50,901 nucleotides of DNA. It comes from Nodosilinea sp. LEGE 06152. GTDB taxonomy: Bacteria > Cyanobacteriota > Cyanobacteriia > Phormidesmidales > Phormidesmidaceae. The stretch covers positions 1-50,901 of the forward strand of contig NZ_JADEWR010000009.1 of NCBI RefSeq assembly GCF_015207525.1. Reading direction: 5' to 3'. Both the position numbers and the translations under genes were made by a program. This document shows, piece by piece, positions 32,579 through 41,494 of this stretch (its first letter is position 1; each line of letters starts with the position of its first letter). A model generated the notes under the pieces. That model was not told the DNA's origin and did not search any database. It saw only the letters and a list, made by a program, of their open reading frames with translations.

Positions 32579-34222
32579 CTAGCGGATGCTCAGCTCAGGG
32601 CTGGCCTGGCCGCTGACGATCGCATCATCCACCCCATAGTCTTCGGCCACCAGGCGTGCGGTCATTTTGGCCGACATCATCACGCTAGGGGTACCAGCGC
32701 CGGGCTGGGTACCGGCCCCGACCAGGTAAAGACCATTGATGTCTTCGCTGCGGTTGTGGGGCCGGAAAAAGGCCGACTGTACCAGCAGGGGCTCAAGGCC
32801 AAAGGCGTTGCCCGCGTAGGCGTCAAGGGTGTTTTCAAAGTAGTCGGGGGTGATGTAGCTGTGGCACACCAGCCGCTCTTTCAGGTTGGGCAGGTAGCCG
32901 CGCTCCTCGAGGAAGTCGAAGACGATATCGCGCAGGCGATCGCCCACCTCAGACCAGTCAATGCCCGACTTGTTGTTGGGGATAGGCACCAGGGTATAGG
33001 CGGCGTGGTGTCCGGGCGGAGCCAGGGAGGGGTCGGTGAGGGTGGGCAGGTGCACGTACTGGGAGAAGTCTTTGGGCATGATCTTGCGGCCAAAGATATC
33101 TTTCAGCAGCTCTTCGTAACGGGGGCCGAGGATGATGGTGTGGTGGCGCAGCTTGTCGGTTTCGTTGCCGTCGGCCTTAAAGCCAAAGTAGATCACAAAC
33201 ACCGACATCGACTGCTGGCTCAGCTTCACCCGCAGGTCGCTGTTCCAGAAGCGGTACTGGGGTTCGATCAGTTTGCCGTAGGTAGTGGCCCAGTCGGCGT
33301 TCGACACCACCACATCGGCATTCATGGTCAAACCGTCGCCCAGGGTAACGCCCGTGGCGACCTTTTTGCCACCTTTGCGGGTGACGTTGATTTGAGTGAC
33401 TGGGGCGTTGTACTTAATCTTGCCGCCCAGTTCCTCAAACTTTTTCACAAAGCCCTGCACCAGTGCCCCAGTGCCGCCCATGGCAAAGTGAATGCCCCAG
33501 GTTTTTTCGACAAAGTGGATCATGGCGTAGATGGCGGGCACTGAGAGGGGGTTGCCGCCCACCAGCAGCGGCTCGAAGGTGAAGACCTGGCGCAGCTTGT
33601 CGCTCTTGAAATAGCGGCGGCTAAAGCGGAACAGGTTGCGTACGGCATCGAGCTTGAGCAGGTCGGGGGCGACCTTGAGCATGGTGCCCACGTCGCCAAA
33701 GTGGGTGTAGCCCAGCTCTAAAAAGCCCCGCTCAAAGATGGCGCGGGCCTGCTCGTGGAAGCGTTTGTAGCCCTCTAAATCGCCCGGTTCACCTAGAGCC
33801 AAAATTTGCTCGTGGGTATGGGCTTCGTCGCCGTCGTAGTCGAAGAAGGTGCCGTCGTCAAAGTAGATGCGGTAGAAGGGCAGAATGGGCACGATCTGCA
33901 CGTAGCGGCCGGTGTTGGGGCCGCCCGAAACCCCTTCTTTGATGCGCTTATTTTCATCGACGATGGTGGAGGGGAAGTCTTCGGCGGTGAGGTTGGCGCG
34001 ATCGCGCTCTAGCGAAAACAGCTCTTCAATAAAGTGGGGCACCGTAATCACCGTCGGCCCCATGTCGAAGGTAAAGCCCTGCTCACGGCGCACATAGGCC
34101 CGTCCACCGGGGGCATCTAGCGCTTCAACGATGGTGGTGTCGAATCCCAGGCTTTGCAGGCGAATGCCCATGGACAACCCACCTACCCCAGCCCCAATCA
34201 CGATCGCCTGCTTCCGGCCCAT
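32579..34222 (-). CDS. CrtI-type phytoene desaturase family FAD protein
   Basis: A 547-residue flavoprotein of the CrtI family. The N-terminal dinucleotide-binding motif [26 protein letters not shown] and [10 protein letters not shown], the middle [10 protein letters not shown], and the C-terminal [20 protein letters not shown] are diagnostic of bacterial carotenoid desaturases/isomerases/oxygenases. AGGAG precedes the ATG at 34222. Most cyanobacteria make lycopene with the plant-type CrtP, CrtQ and CrtH, so this protein is either a CrtI-like paralogue of other function or an alternative desaturase; some cyanobacterial relatives (CrtO-like ketolases, CruE, CrtH-like) belong to the same superfamily, but the sequence is closest in layout to true CrtI with its extended 130-180 region. 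Substrate unproven. Confidence 0.85.
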   Translation of the reverse strand: MGRKQAIVIGAGVGGLSMGIRLQSLGFDTTIVEALDAPGGRAYVRREQGFTFDMGPTVITVPHFIEELFSLERDRANLTAEDFPSTIVDENKRIKEGVSGGPNTGRYVQIVPILPFYRIYFDDGTFFDYDGDEAHTHEQILALGEPGDLEGYKRFHEQARAIFERGFLELGYTHFGDVGTMLKVAPDLLKLDAVRNLFRFSRRYFKSDKLRQVFTFEPLLVGGNPLSVPAIYAMIHFVEKTWGIHFAMGGTGALVQGFVKKFEELGGKIKYNAPVTQINVTRKGGKKVATGVTLGDGLTMNADVVVSNADWATTYGKLIEPQYRFWNSDLRVKLSQQSMSVFVIYFGFKADGNETDKLRHHTIILGPRYEELLKDIFGRKIMPKDFSQYVHLPTLTDPSLAPPGHHAAYTLVPIPNNKSGIDWSEVGDRLRDIVFDFLEERGYLPNLKERLVCHSYITPDYFENTLDAYAGNAFGLEPLLVQSAFFRPHNRSEDINGLYLVGAGTQPGAGTPSVMMSAKMTARLVAEDYGVDDAIVSGQASPELSIR

Positions 34223-34333
34223 GCTTGACTCCTGAGAGAACTGTTACAAACGTTAATAACTTGTCTGTATTCTACTACTCTTAGTTCTTGTCGCACGGCC
34301 TCAAGCCGCGATATGAGCGAATATTCAGCTCTC

Positions 34334-34982
34334 CTAACGCTGCTGCGCCAGCGCTACAACAGCGTCTGCCGTAAACCTATCTGGCGTTCCCAGCGTTGGT
34401 AGTAGATCAGTGCCAGCACCAAAGAGTCGGGCCACCTCCCAGGTAAACCCCAGCAGCAGTGGCGAAGTCACTGTATCTTGAGCCAAAAGAGTAGCGGCCA
34501 AGGCTAGCTGAGCCTGATCTCCGACGGTAAATCTCGATGCGCTGAGCAGTGCGATCGACAATCCAGTATTCTTGCACGCCCTGTGTTGAGTAGAGTTTGA
34601 ACTTGGCAGATCGGTCGAGGTCTTCGTTGGCTCTGTCCGGCGAGAGCACTTCTACTACTAACTCTGGAGCGCCCTGGAAGTGACCGGCCTCGTCTTGAAT
34701 TTGGGCAATACGTCCATCGCTAGCCCACACCACGTCAGGGGACACATTGTCCGAGTCAGAAAAAATTAGCCCCGGCATAATGGACGCCTCACCTTGGCCG
34801 GCACTGGAGGCCCAATTATCCAACGCGGCAAAAATACGGCCAGCCAGTTGCTGGTGCTTGTGGTGGGGCGATCGCGCCACAAACAGCTCTCCATCAATGA
34901 TTTCGTAGCGAACCCACTCGTTCTCAGGTAGCGCTTCGATGTCTTTGGTGGTCCAGCGAACTGGGCCTTTAGCAGAGCTCAT
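34334..34982 (-). pseudogene. Uma2-family nuclease gene with a +1 frameshift
   Basis: From the ATG at 34982 the frame encodes the Uma2 (DUF820) core: YEIIDGELFVARSPHHKHQQ, VSPDVVWASD, APELVVEVLSPD, KFKLYSTQGVQEYWIVD, the PD-(D/E)XK-like nuclease fold with Asp, Glu and Lys ligands. At IEIYRRR (about 34515) one extra base puts translation into a wrong frame (to 34407), while the family C-terminus LALAATLLAQDTVTSPLLLG, FTWEVARLFG continues in the other frame to 34334. Removing one A in CGGAGATC restores the protein. The conserved nuclease core is complete before the shift, so the gene may still make an active product, or this may be a sequencing error. Uma2 genes are abundant in cyanobacteria and of unclear role. 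Confidence 0.75.
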
Positions 34983-35020
34983 GGTAAGAATCCCGGAGAG
35001 CTATGGTTCTCATTGTAGAC

Positions 35021-35041
35021 GGTAGGCAATGCCCACCCTAC
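35021..35041. repeat. Dispersed palindromic repeat, copy 2
   Basis: GGTAGGCAATGCCCACCCTA followed by C, in the short gap between the Uma2 start and the trpG stop; a second half-copy (CTGCCTACCCTACGCGG) follows. Matches 32546-32566. Confidence 0.6.
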
Positions 35042-35054
35042 GTGGCTGCCTACC

Positions 35055-35660
35055 CTACGCGGCAATCGGCACCGGCAGCGACAGCAAAAAATTCCGCAAG
35101 ATTTGCAGTCCCGACTCGGTGAGAATGCTCTCGGGGTGAAACTGCACCCCTTGCAGATGCGGATACTCGCGGTGCTGTACGCCCATGATGGTGCCGTCTT
35201 CGACCCAGGCGGTAATTTCTAGCACCTCGGGGCAGGCGGCGCGATCGATTACCAGGCTGTGGTAGCGGGTGGCCAAAAAGGGATTTTCTAGGCCCGCAAA
35301 TACGCCCTGGCCGGTGTGGAACACTGGTGACGTCTTGCCATGCATGAGTTCAGCGGCGCGTACCACATTGCCGCCAAACACCTGGCCCATGCTCTGGTGG
35401 CCCAAACACACGCCCAGAATAGGCATCGTGGGGCCAAGCTGCTCAATAATTTCTAGCGAAACCCCCGAATCATTGGGAGTGCCGGGGCCAGGGGATATGA
35501 CGATACCGTCGGGCTGGAGGGCGGCAATCTGCTCAACGGTGATCTCGTCGTTGCGGAATACGCGCAGATCGCTGGCTACGCGAAGAGTAGCCCCGAGTTC
35601 GCCCAGGTACTGCACCAGGTTGTAGGTGAAGCTGTCGTAGTTGTCGATGACCAGAATCAT
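35055..35660 (-). CDS. trpG: Anthranilate/aminodeoxychorismate synthase, glutamine amidotransferase subunit
   Basis: A 201-residue class I glutamine amidotransferase. It starts [20 protein letters not shown], typical of TrpG/PabA, has the oxyanion loop [13 protein letters not shown], the nucleophile Cys in LGVCLGHQ and the His-Glu pair in [12 protein letters not shown]. It hydrolyses glutamine and passes ammonia to the TrpE or PabB subunit for anthranilate or aminodeoxychorismate synthesis in the cytoplasm. Whether it serves tryptophan, folate or both cannot be decided from sequence. It is the last gene of the run prfB-DUF3285-ybeY-dgkA-trpG, 20 bases behind dgkA, an order well known in cyanobacteria. 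Confidence 0.95.
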   Translation of the reverse strand: MILVIDNYDSFTYNLVQYLGELGATLRVASDLRVFRNDEITVEQIAALQPDGIVISPGPGTPNDSGVSLEIIEQLGPTMPILGVCLGHQSMGQVFGGNVVRAAELMHGKTSPVFHTGQGVFAGLENPFLATRYHSLVIDRAACPEVLEITAWVEDGTIMGVQHREYPHLQGVQFHPESILTESGLQILRNFLLSLPVPIAA

Positions 35661-35680
35661 AGGCGCAGGCAGAATAGGGG

Positions 35681-36145
35681 CTAAAGAAGCTGGGGTAACA
35701 ACCGCTGCCAGAGGGGCGGCAGCAGTAGACAGGCGGCCACCGATAGCGAAATTAGCGCTGAAATGAGCACGGCGGCGGCGGCACAGTCTTTGGCGATCTT
35801 AGCGAGTTCGTGATAAGTCTGCTGCACGGTGAGGTCGACCACCGACTCTAGCGCGGTGTTGATCAGCTCCAGGGTAAGCACAACGCCGCAGGTAAGGATA
35901 ATCACAGCCAGTTCTACCAGGGCCAAATGCAGGGCGATCGCCAGCCCCACCGCCAAACTACCAACCACCACATGAATGCGAAAATTGCGCTGGGTGCGAA
36001 AGGCGTAGACGACTCCCTGCCAGGCATAGCTAAAGCTCACCAGCAGGTTGGTGGCCACGCGCCAGGAGAGCGATCGGCTGACCGCATCGAGGTTGCCCTC
36101 GGGCACCGGCACCACCGACTCAGATTTTTCGCTATAGAGAGTCAT
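35681..36145 (-). CDS. dgkA: Diacylglycerol/undecaprenol kinase (DagK family)
   Basis: A 154-residue integral membrane enzyme. An amphipathic N-terminal part ([21 protein letters not shown]) is followed by three membrane helices. The family motif [12 protein letters not shown] with the Mg-binding Glu and the second [14 protein letters not shown] are intact. The small DagK fold phosphorylates diacylglycerol or undecaprenol with ATP; Gram-positive-type and cyanobacterial forms are usually undecaprenol kinases feeding cell-wall lipid carrier recycling. The first 28 residues ([15 protein letters not shown]) are extra compared with the shortest family members. It lies between ybeY and trpG on the same strand, with 72 and 20 base gaps. 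Confidence 0.93.
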   Translation of the reverse strand: MTLYSEKSESVVPVPEGNLDAVSRSLSWRVATNLLVSFSYAWQGVVYAFRTQRNFRIHVVVGSLAVGLAIALHLALVELAVIILTCGVVLTLELINTALESVVDLTVQQTYHELAKIAKDCAAAAVLISALISLSVAACLLLPPLWQRLLPQLL

Positions 36146-36217
36146 AGATAACTACTGATAGAGGCGATCGGGCAATATGCCCCTATACCGTACCGTGGAG
36201 GACGAATCAGGGCCAAT

Positions 36218-36730
36218 TTAGCCTACTTTTTCAGACTTTAACCCAGCGGTAGTGAGTAATTCGCTTTGTTTATCTAGCATTGCCTCTAGGCTAGGGTCAT
36301 CGGGATGATCCCAACCCAGCAGGTGCAAAAACCCGTGGGCAGCTAGCCAGGCAGTTTCCCAGCGCAGCGAGTGACCCGCTTCGGCGGCCTGACGAGCGGC
36401 GGTATCGAGCGAAATAATAATGTCGCCTAAATAGAGCGGTTCGGTGGTGAGCAGGTCGTCTGCCAGCGGAGAGTCGGTTTCGAGGGCCGCGAAGGAGAGC
36501 ACGTCGGTGGGTTGATCGAGCTGGCGAAACTGCTGGTTAAGGGCGGCGATTTCAGCGTCGGTGGTCAGCTTGAGCGCCAGTTCGTAGGCCCCAATGGGTG
36601 ACCCTTCCAGCGCCATCTGCTGACCCCACTGGCTAAACCAGCGCTCCCATTCGTCGTTGGTGACCACCTCAGCGTCTGGGTGGTCGGTCTCTAGGGCCAC
36701 TTCAAGGGTAGGCGGGGTCGGTGTTGCCAT
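36218..36730 (-). CDS. ybeY: Endoribonuclease YbeY (rRNA maturation)
   Basis: A 170-residue protein with the zinc-binding motif HGFLHLLGWDHPDD (three His as ligands) near residue 135 and the upstream PTDVLSFAALE and LGDIIISLDTAARQAAEAGH blocks that define the UPF0054/YbeY family. YbeY is a single-strand RNase needed for 16S rRNA 3'-end maturation and ribosome quality control. The ATG at 36730 follows the DUF3285 stop after only three bases, so the two are translated together. Length and motifs are normal. Confidence 0.95.
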   Translation of the reverse strand: MATPTPPTLEVALETDHPDAEVVTNDEWERWFSQWGQQMALEGSPIGAYELALKLTTDAEIAALNQQFRQLDQPTDVLSFAALETDSPLADDLLTTEPLYLGDIIISLDTAARQAAEAGHSLRWETAWLAAHGFLHLLGWDHPDDPSLEAMLDKQSELLTTAGLKSEKVG

Positions 36731-36733
36731 TAG

Positions 36734-36928
36734 TTAACGGGTCAGGTAGGCCAAACCGACCAGCAGGGTCAGCAGCGCGGTCACGGTCAGCGAAAAGTGA
36801 AACAGCGACTTGCCGCCCTTTTTGACCATGTTGCGCATGGCCAGTTTGACAAAGCTGGGAGGCGCGGCGGCAGGTTCAGAAGACGGTTGATCGGTTGTGG
36901 TGTCTAGGGTTGATTGGTCCTGGCTCAT
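36734..36928 (-). CDS. DUF3285 single-span membrane protein
   Basis: A 64-residue protein found in cyanobacteria. After a variable, acidic, Pro-rich N-terminus comes the conserved PPSFVKLAMRNMVKKGGKSL followed by one membrane helix (FSLTVTALLTLLVGLAYLTR). Function unknown. It sits between prfB and ybeY in the conserved cyanobacterial order and is only three bases from ybeY. Upstream, 36929-37101 separates it from prfB and shows no further gene. Confidence 0.88.
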   Translation of the reverse strand: MSQDQSTLDTTTDQPSSEPAAAPPSFVKLAMRNMVKKGGKSLFHFSLTVTALLTLLVGLAYLTR

Positions 36929-37101
36929 CGGGAACGCTCCAATGCTAGATAGCTCTAATGTACCGGGTTTTTGGGGTGCGTAGCGTCAGGGTGAGGCGGG
37001 GGCGATCGCTCCAAAACCCCATCTATCGCCCCCAAAAAACATTGGAGTAGGTGAGGTCGAGGAAGCCCGCCCTGCAGTGCCTCCAAACTAGCGCCTGCGG
37101 C

Positions 37102-38227
37102 TTAGACCGTCTGTTCTTGGAGAACCTGATTTTCCTGACGTAGATACGCCTGAATAAAGGCTTCGAGTTCCCCAGCCATAACGTCATCGATCGCGGTAGT
37201 TTCCACCCCGGTGCGCAGGTCTTTGACCAACTGGTAGGGGTGAAACACGTAGTTGCGAATCTGGGCACCCCAGCTAGCTTCCACCATGTCGCCGCGAATT
37301 TCGGCGATCGCCTGGGCCTGCTGTTCTTGAGCAATGATCAGCAGCTTGGCTTTAAGGATAATCATGGCCTTTTCGCGGTTTTGCAGCTGCGATCGCTCCT
37401 GGGTACAGCGCACCGAAATACCCGTCGGCAGGTGAGTAATGCGCACCGCCGTCTCCACCTTATTGACGTTTTGGCCTCCCGCCCCGCCCGATCGCGAGGT
37501 TTTGATCTCCAGGTCTTTCTCAGGAATATCCAGCTCGATATTTTGATCGAGAATCGGCATGATCTCGACCCCCACGAAGCTGGTCTGCCGCTTGCCGTTG
37601 GCGTTAAAGGGCGAAATGCGCACTAGGCGGTGAGTCCCTTTCTCCGACTTGAGGTAGCCGTAGGCGTAGCGCCCGGTGATCTCCAGCGTGGCCGACTTTA
37701 GCCCCGCCTCCTCACCCTCGGAGATTTCCACCAGGTGCACCTGATAGCCCTGGCGCTCGGCCCAGCGGGTGTACATGCGCAGCAGCATCTCGCCCCAGTC
37801 CTGGGCATCGGTGCCGCCCGCCCCGGCATTGATGGTCAACACCGCGCCTTTTTTGTCGTAGGGGCCAGCCAGCAGCTGCTGCAGTTCCCACTGGTCAAGT
37901 TCTTGGGTCAGGCGGGTGACGGTACCCTGGGCTTCCTGAAAGAGGGCTTCGTCGTTGTCTTCCTGCAGCAGCTCAAGGATGGCGGCGGTGTCGTCGAGGT
38001 GGGCCTGCCAGATGGTGAGCTGGCTGAGGCTGGCCTTGTAGTCGCTTAGCTCTTGGAGGGTGTCCTGGGCTTTGCTCTGGTCATCCCAAAAGTCGGGTTG
38101 GGCCGCTAGCTGCTCCAGGTCCTGAATTTTGGCTTCGAGGGCAGGAATGTCAAAGATAGTCCTGGGTCTTACCCAGGCGATCGGTGAGCGTCTCAAGTTC
38201 ACGCTTGAGGTCGGTGGTATCTAACAT
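37102..38227 (-). CDS. prfB: Peptide chain release factor 2, programmed +1 frameshift
   Basis: The protein is made from two frames. Frame 1 starts at ATG 38227 ([20 protein letters not shown]) and meets TGA at codon 26; after a +1 shift at CTT TGA C translation continues [18 protein letters not shown] to the stop at 37102, giving about 374 residues. The second part has the PCRF domain, the stop-recognition region and the catalytic [18 protein letters not shown] (GGQ triggers peptide release). RF2 reads UGA and UAA; the internal UGA makes its own synthesis depend on RF2 level. An ATG-less reading of frame 2 alone would wrongly extend it upstream to 38202. First gene of the run to trpG. Confidence 0.95.
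38149..38165 (-). promoter_or_regulatory. RF2 recoding site (Shine-Dalgarno-like stimulator + CTT TGA C)
   Basis: Minus strand: CCAGGAC TAT CTT TGA C. The slippery CTT, the UGA followed by C, and AGGA a few bases before CTT reproduce the arrangement of the E. coli site (AGGGGG TAT CTT TGA C), including TAT. Confidence 0.9.
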
Positions 38228-38335
38228 GGTGTGCCGTGGTGGACTGGAAGATCACTATAGCGAATGTTGGGGCAATGCTTCCGCTATGCCTAATGGGCTA
38301 TCATCGCTTAAACGCCACTCCGAATCTTGAGCGCT

Positions 38336-38530
38336 ATGCAACTGACCCTAGATGATGAAAAGACCAAGGCGCTGCTGACCGAAGTTTTGGTAGAAATGCT
38401 ACAGCAGAAGCGAGAGGTCTTTTACGAAATTATCCTAGACGCTCTTGAAGAGGTCGGGCTTGCTAACGCCATCCTGGAAGGTGAAGAGACTGAATTTGTA
38501 GATGAGGCTGAAATTCAAGCGATTTTGTAA
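38336..38530 (+). CDS. Putative RelB-like antitoxin
   Basis: A 64-residue acidic protein (MQLTLDDEKTKALLTEVLVE, then MLQQKREVFYEIILDALEEV, ending EEAEIQAIL-like DEAEIQAIL). The first half could form a short ribbon-helix element; the second, helical, acidic half is typical of toxin-neutralising tails. Related cyanobacterial genes precede RelE genes. The stop is eight bases before the GTG of the toxin, so they form a two-gene operon. The ATG at 38336 was chosen over a TTG nine bases upstream; no strong ribosome-binding site is seen. Antitoxin assignment rests mainly on context. Confidence 0.65.
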   Translation: MQLTLDDEKTKALLTEVLVEMLQQKREVFYEIILDALEEVGLANAILEGEETEFVDEAEIQAIL

Positions 38531-38538
38531 GGCGAATC

Positions 38539-38805
38539 GTGAACGTTAAGTTCCGCGCCAGCTTCAAAAAAGACCTGAAGCGCATCAAAGATCCAAAACT
38601 GCTTGAAAACGTCAGCCAGGTCATCACTACAGTCAAAAGTGCCGAATCTTTAGCTGAAATTAGTAGCCTAAAAAAGTTCAAAGGTTATGACGATTTTTAT
38701 AGAGTCCGTACTGGCGACTTCAGAATTGGTATTCGCCTGGTAGGTGACGAGATCATTTTTGTCAGGCTTCTCCACAGAAAGGAGATTTATCGGTTTTTCC
38801 CCTAG
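38539..38805 (+). CDS. RelE/ParE superfamily toxin
   Basis: An 88-residue basic protein starting at GTG. The outline KFRASFKKDLKRIKDPKLLE, then KKFKGYDDFYRVRTGDFRIG, IRLVGDEIIFVRLLHRKEIY and RFFP is that of the RelE group (YRVR-GDYRI-Y-------V--V-HR---Y). RelE toxins cleave mRNA in the ribosomal A site; Arg and Lys residues in the two central strands are the usual catalytic candidates, and they are present. With the acidic gene just upstream it makes a type II toxin-antitoxin module. A fold-back element follows 24 bases after its stop. Confidence 0.85.
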   Translation: MNVKFRASFKKDLKRIKDPKLLENVSQVITTVKSAESLAEISSLKKFKGYDDFYRVRTGDFRIGIRLVGDEIIFVRLLHRKEIYRFFP

Positions 38806-38828
38806 ACGCTCGATCGCGCCTCATACTG

Positions 38829-38922
38829 AATCCGACTTGGCTAGCCCCGGTTGGGCTGGGCAAACACCGTTTGCCCCTAAGCAATCTGCCTGTTTGGAAT
38901 CGGGGCTTTGTAGGTCGGATTT
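38829..38922. repeat. 94-bp fold-back element behind relE
   Basis: AATCCGAC opens and GTCGGATT closes the element, with further pairing GCCCCG/CGGGGC inside and a perfect inner hairpin GGGCAAAC-ACC-GTTTGCCC at 38858-38876. It may act as terminator for relE (no T-run) or be a small MITE-like element; no target-site duplication is obvious. Confidence 0.55.
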
Positions 38923-38977
38923 GGTGTCATTCCTCAAGTTGTGTCTCCCATGCATAGCCATAGGGCTATTCGTTACT

Positions 38978-39742
38978 TTAAGCCGCTTTGAAGAAGCGGA
39001 TGATTTCGCGGACGTGCTCTAGAAACTGGCCGTCGGTGCTAAGCTGGGCGATCGCCTGCTGCCCCTCCAGCGCCAATCGCTGGTGCTCGGCCTGATTGGT
39101 AGCGGTCAAGGTTGTGACTTCCGTGGCCAGCACCGTGAGATCCTGCCGCAGGGCCTGGCGCTGGCGCTGCTCGGTGGCGGCCCAGGAGGCGGGGTCATCG
39201 GTGTCGAGCTGGGCGGTGATTGCCTCCAGCTTGGTTTCGGCTTGGGTGAGGCGATCGCGCAGCCACACCACATCTTCGCGAGGATACTGAAACTGTTGCT
39301 GAATAGTGGCGATGCGGGCGGCGAAATACTGGTAGCTGCGCAGGGCGGGGCGCAGGCCGCTGAGCAGCAGAGCGGCGGCTGAGCCCCAGTAGCCCAGCTG
39401 GCTGACGCCCGTGCTGGCGAGAAGGTAGAGGCCCAGGGCGGTGAGCAGGTGTAGGCCAAGTACGAGCCGCAGCGACCAGCGAGCCAGCGATCGCACATAG
39501 TTGACCTGGCGATCGTCCACTGCAATGCCGTTCTCCTGGGAGCGATCGGCCTCACTCAGCGCGGCCTTGGCCTCAAAATAGATGTTCCAGGGCACGGTAG
39601 TCAGGGTCAGCAGCCAGCCAAAGCTGGCCAACCCCACCACCCAATCGGTGAAGTTGCCCACCGGAATTTGCCACCACTGGGCCAGGCCAAAAATGCCCAG
39701 CAACATGATTACCAGCACCAGACTGAGCAAGCTCGCTATCAT
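38978..39742 (-). CDS. Membrane protein with C-terminal coiled coil
   Basis: About 254 residues from the ATG at 39742; the open frame runs to 39829 but the extra residues are not conserved-looking. There are four predicted membrane spans (MIASLLSLVLVIMLLGIF, then WVVGLASFGWLLTLTTV, LRLVLGLHLLTALGLYLL, GYWGSAAALLLSGLRPAL), followed from about residue 155 by a long helical coiled-coil (DRLTQAETKLEAITAQLD ... RQRQALRQDLTVLATEV) and a final REIIRFFKAA. I recognise it only as a cyanobacterial protein of unknown function. It is convergent with the toxin pair and lies upstream of glmM on the same strand but separated by a hairpin-rich gap, so it has its own promoter. Confidence 0.7.
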   Translation of the reverse strand: MIASLLSLVLVIMLLGIFGLAQWWQIPVGNFTDWVVGLASFGWLLTLTTVPWNIYFEAKAALSEADRSQENGIAVDDRQVNYVRSLARWSLRLVLGLHLLTALGLYLLASTGVSQLGYWGSAAALLLSGLRPALRSYQYFAARIATIQQQFQYPREDVVWLRDRLTQAETKLEAITAQLDTDDPASWAATEQRQRQALRQDLTVLATEVTTLTATNQAEHQRLALEGQQAIAQLSTDGQFLEHVREIIRFFKAA

Positions 39743-39871
39743 CACCAGGCTCCAAACGCACGTAAGGGGCAGACAGTTAGGAAAATCCCCTGCTATCTGC
39801 CCCCATAGTGGCGAGTAAATTTGGCTCAACCCCGACTGCTATACCGGTTTCTCAGGTGTTCCTGGCAAGTT

Positions 39872-39906
39872 TAGACCCCTGGTTTTTTTCAAAACCCAGG
39901 GGTCTA
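39872..39906 (-). terminator. Hairpin downstream of glmM
   Basis: TAGACCCCTGG (39872-39882) and CCAGGGGTCTA (39896-39906) pair perfectly around a 13-base loop, five bases beyond the glmM stop. No T-run follows on the minus strand, so terminator strength is uncertain. Confidence 0.6.
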
Positions 39907-39911
39907 GGTGG

Positions 39912-41402
39912 CTACACCGCTAAGTGCTGGGTGACGGCCTGCACAATGTGCTGGGTCCAGCGATCGACCAACTCACCGTCGATCGCCTCAACCATGACCC
40001 GAATAACTGGCTCAGTGCCGGAGGGGCGCACCAGCACCCGGCCCTCGCTGCCCATGGCCTGTTCGGCGGCTGTCACAGCCTGGCAGACGGGGTCGCAGTC
40101 TTGCCAGTGGAGGCGGCGATCGCGGTCTATCACCCGAACATTCTGCAGTTTTTGCGGATAGGTCGTAAAGCTGTCATCCACCAGGGCGGCCAACGACCCG
40201 CCCAGCGCCTGCACCAGGGTGGCCAGGTGCAGGGCCGTGAGAATGCCATCGCCTGTGAGGCTGTAGTGGTGGCAGAGAATATGGCCCGACTGCTCGCCGC
40301 CCAGCTTGGCCCCCCGGTTCACCATTTCGCTGTACACATGCTGGTCACCGACCTGGGTGCGAACCAGGGTGCCGCCCAGCTTTTCCCAGGCCCGCTCAAA
40401 GCCCAGATTGGCCATCACCGTTGAGATTACGGTGTGGTTGGGCAGTCGCCCCTGCTCTTGCAGCCGTTTGCCCCAAAAATAGAGAATATAGTCGCCATCG
40501 ACCACACGGCCCTGGGAATCCACCGCCATTACCCGGTCGGCATCGCCGTCGAAGGCAAAGCCCAGATCAGCGCCGTGAGCTTTGATAGCCGCTTTGATCG
40601 GTTCTAGATGGGTCGAGCCGCAGTCAACATTGATGCGATCGCCGTCGGGAGCACCGTGCAGCGCAATCACTTCGGCCCCGGCTTCTACAAACACCTGCTC
40701 GGCCAGGCGAGTGGCCGAACCCCAGGCCATATCCAGCACCACCTTCATGCCCGCTAAATCGAGGCCGGGCTGCAGCGGCTCGTGCAAAAAGCTGGCGTAG
40801 CGGTTGACGAGTTCGGGCCGGTAGTAGCACTGGCCCCAAGCGGTGGCCGCCTCTAGCCCAGTCAGCTGGCCCCGCAGCGCCGCTTCAATCGCCGTCTGCA
40901 CCGTGCTGGCGAGCTTGGTGCCGTCACCGCCAAAAAACTTGATGCCGTTGTCGGCGGGGGGGTTGTGGCTGGCTGAAATCATGATTCCCCCCAGGGCCTG
41001 GCATGACTCGGCTAGGTAGGCCACCGCCGGGGTGGGGCACAGCCCAATGTGCCAAACATCTAGCCCAGCCGCAGTCAAGCCCGCCGAGAGGGCCGAAGCC
41101 AGCATGTGACCTGAGGTGCGCGAGTCCTGACCCAAAATGATGGGGCCGTTGGTCAGCCCGTTGGCCTGCATAACCTGCCCGGCCCAGTAGCCAATGTCCA
41201 TCGCCAGGGGTGCAGTTAACAGGTCGCCCGCTTTGCCACGAATGCCATCGGTGCCAAACAGCGGCCCAGACGGCAGCGGCAGCCTGGCCAAACCTGGGGC
41301 AAATGAGCCAGTGCCTAACAGCTCAGCGCTAGGGCTGTCGCTGCCGCTCTGCTGCTGACCCAGGGGTACTGTGCCCGTGGGCCTAACTGGAGAACTTACC
41401 AT
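39912..41402 (-). CDS. glmM: Phosphoglucosamine mutase
   Basis: A 496-residue enzyme of the phosphohexomutase family. [20 protein letters not shown] has the active-site Ser (phosphoserine), [13 protein letters not shown] the Mg-binding Asp triplet, GGEQSGHI the sugar-binding loop and [14 protein letters not shown] the phosphate site. It converts glucosamine-6-phosphate to glucosamine-1-phosphate for UDP-GlcNAc, peptidoglycan and lipopolysaccharide. The ATG at 41402 has AGGAA seven bases upstream; the open frame to 41417 starts with GTG. The first 45 residues are an extra, Pro/Ser/Gly-rich, probably flexible leader before [13 protein letters not shown]. It is divergent from the DUF309 gene, with only 92 bases between. 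Confidence 0.95.
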   Translation of the reverse strand: MVSSPVRPTGTVPLGQQQSGSDSPSAELLGTGSFAPGLARLPLPSGPLFGTDGIRGKAGDLLTAPLAMDIGYWAGQVMQANGLTNGPIILGQDSRTSGHMLASALSAGLTAAGLDVWHIGLCPTPAVAYLAESCQALGGIMISASHNPPADNGIKFFGGDGTKLASTVQTAIEAALRGQLTGLEAATAWGQCYYRPELVNRYASFLHEPLQPGLDLAGMKVVLDMAWGSATRLAEQVFVEAGAEVIALHGAPDGDRINVDCGSTHLEPIKAAIKAHGADLGFAFDGDADRVMAVDSQGRVVDGDYILYFWGKRLQEQGRLPNHTVISTVMANLGFERAWEKLGGTLVRTQVGDQHVYSEMVNRGAKLGGEQSGHILCHHYSLTGDGILTALHLATLVQALGGSLAALVDDSFTTYPQKLQNVRVIDRDRRLHWQDCDPVCQAVTAAEQAMGSEGRVLVRPSGTEPVIRVMVEAIDGELVDRWTQHIVQAVTQHLAV

Positions 41403-41494
41403 GTTAATTTTCCTCACACCTCACACTCACAGTGGAGGATAACACCTCTGCCTTAGGATGGAGCTATCCCTCTAGGCCAGTTCTACCCATCGTT

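Noticed and set aside
32756..33544. 262-codon plus-strand frame inside the CrtI-type gene
   Set aside because: Antisense shadow of the desaturase; no ribosome-binding site or domain.
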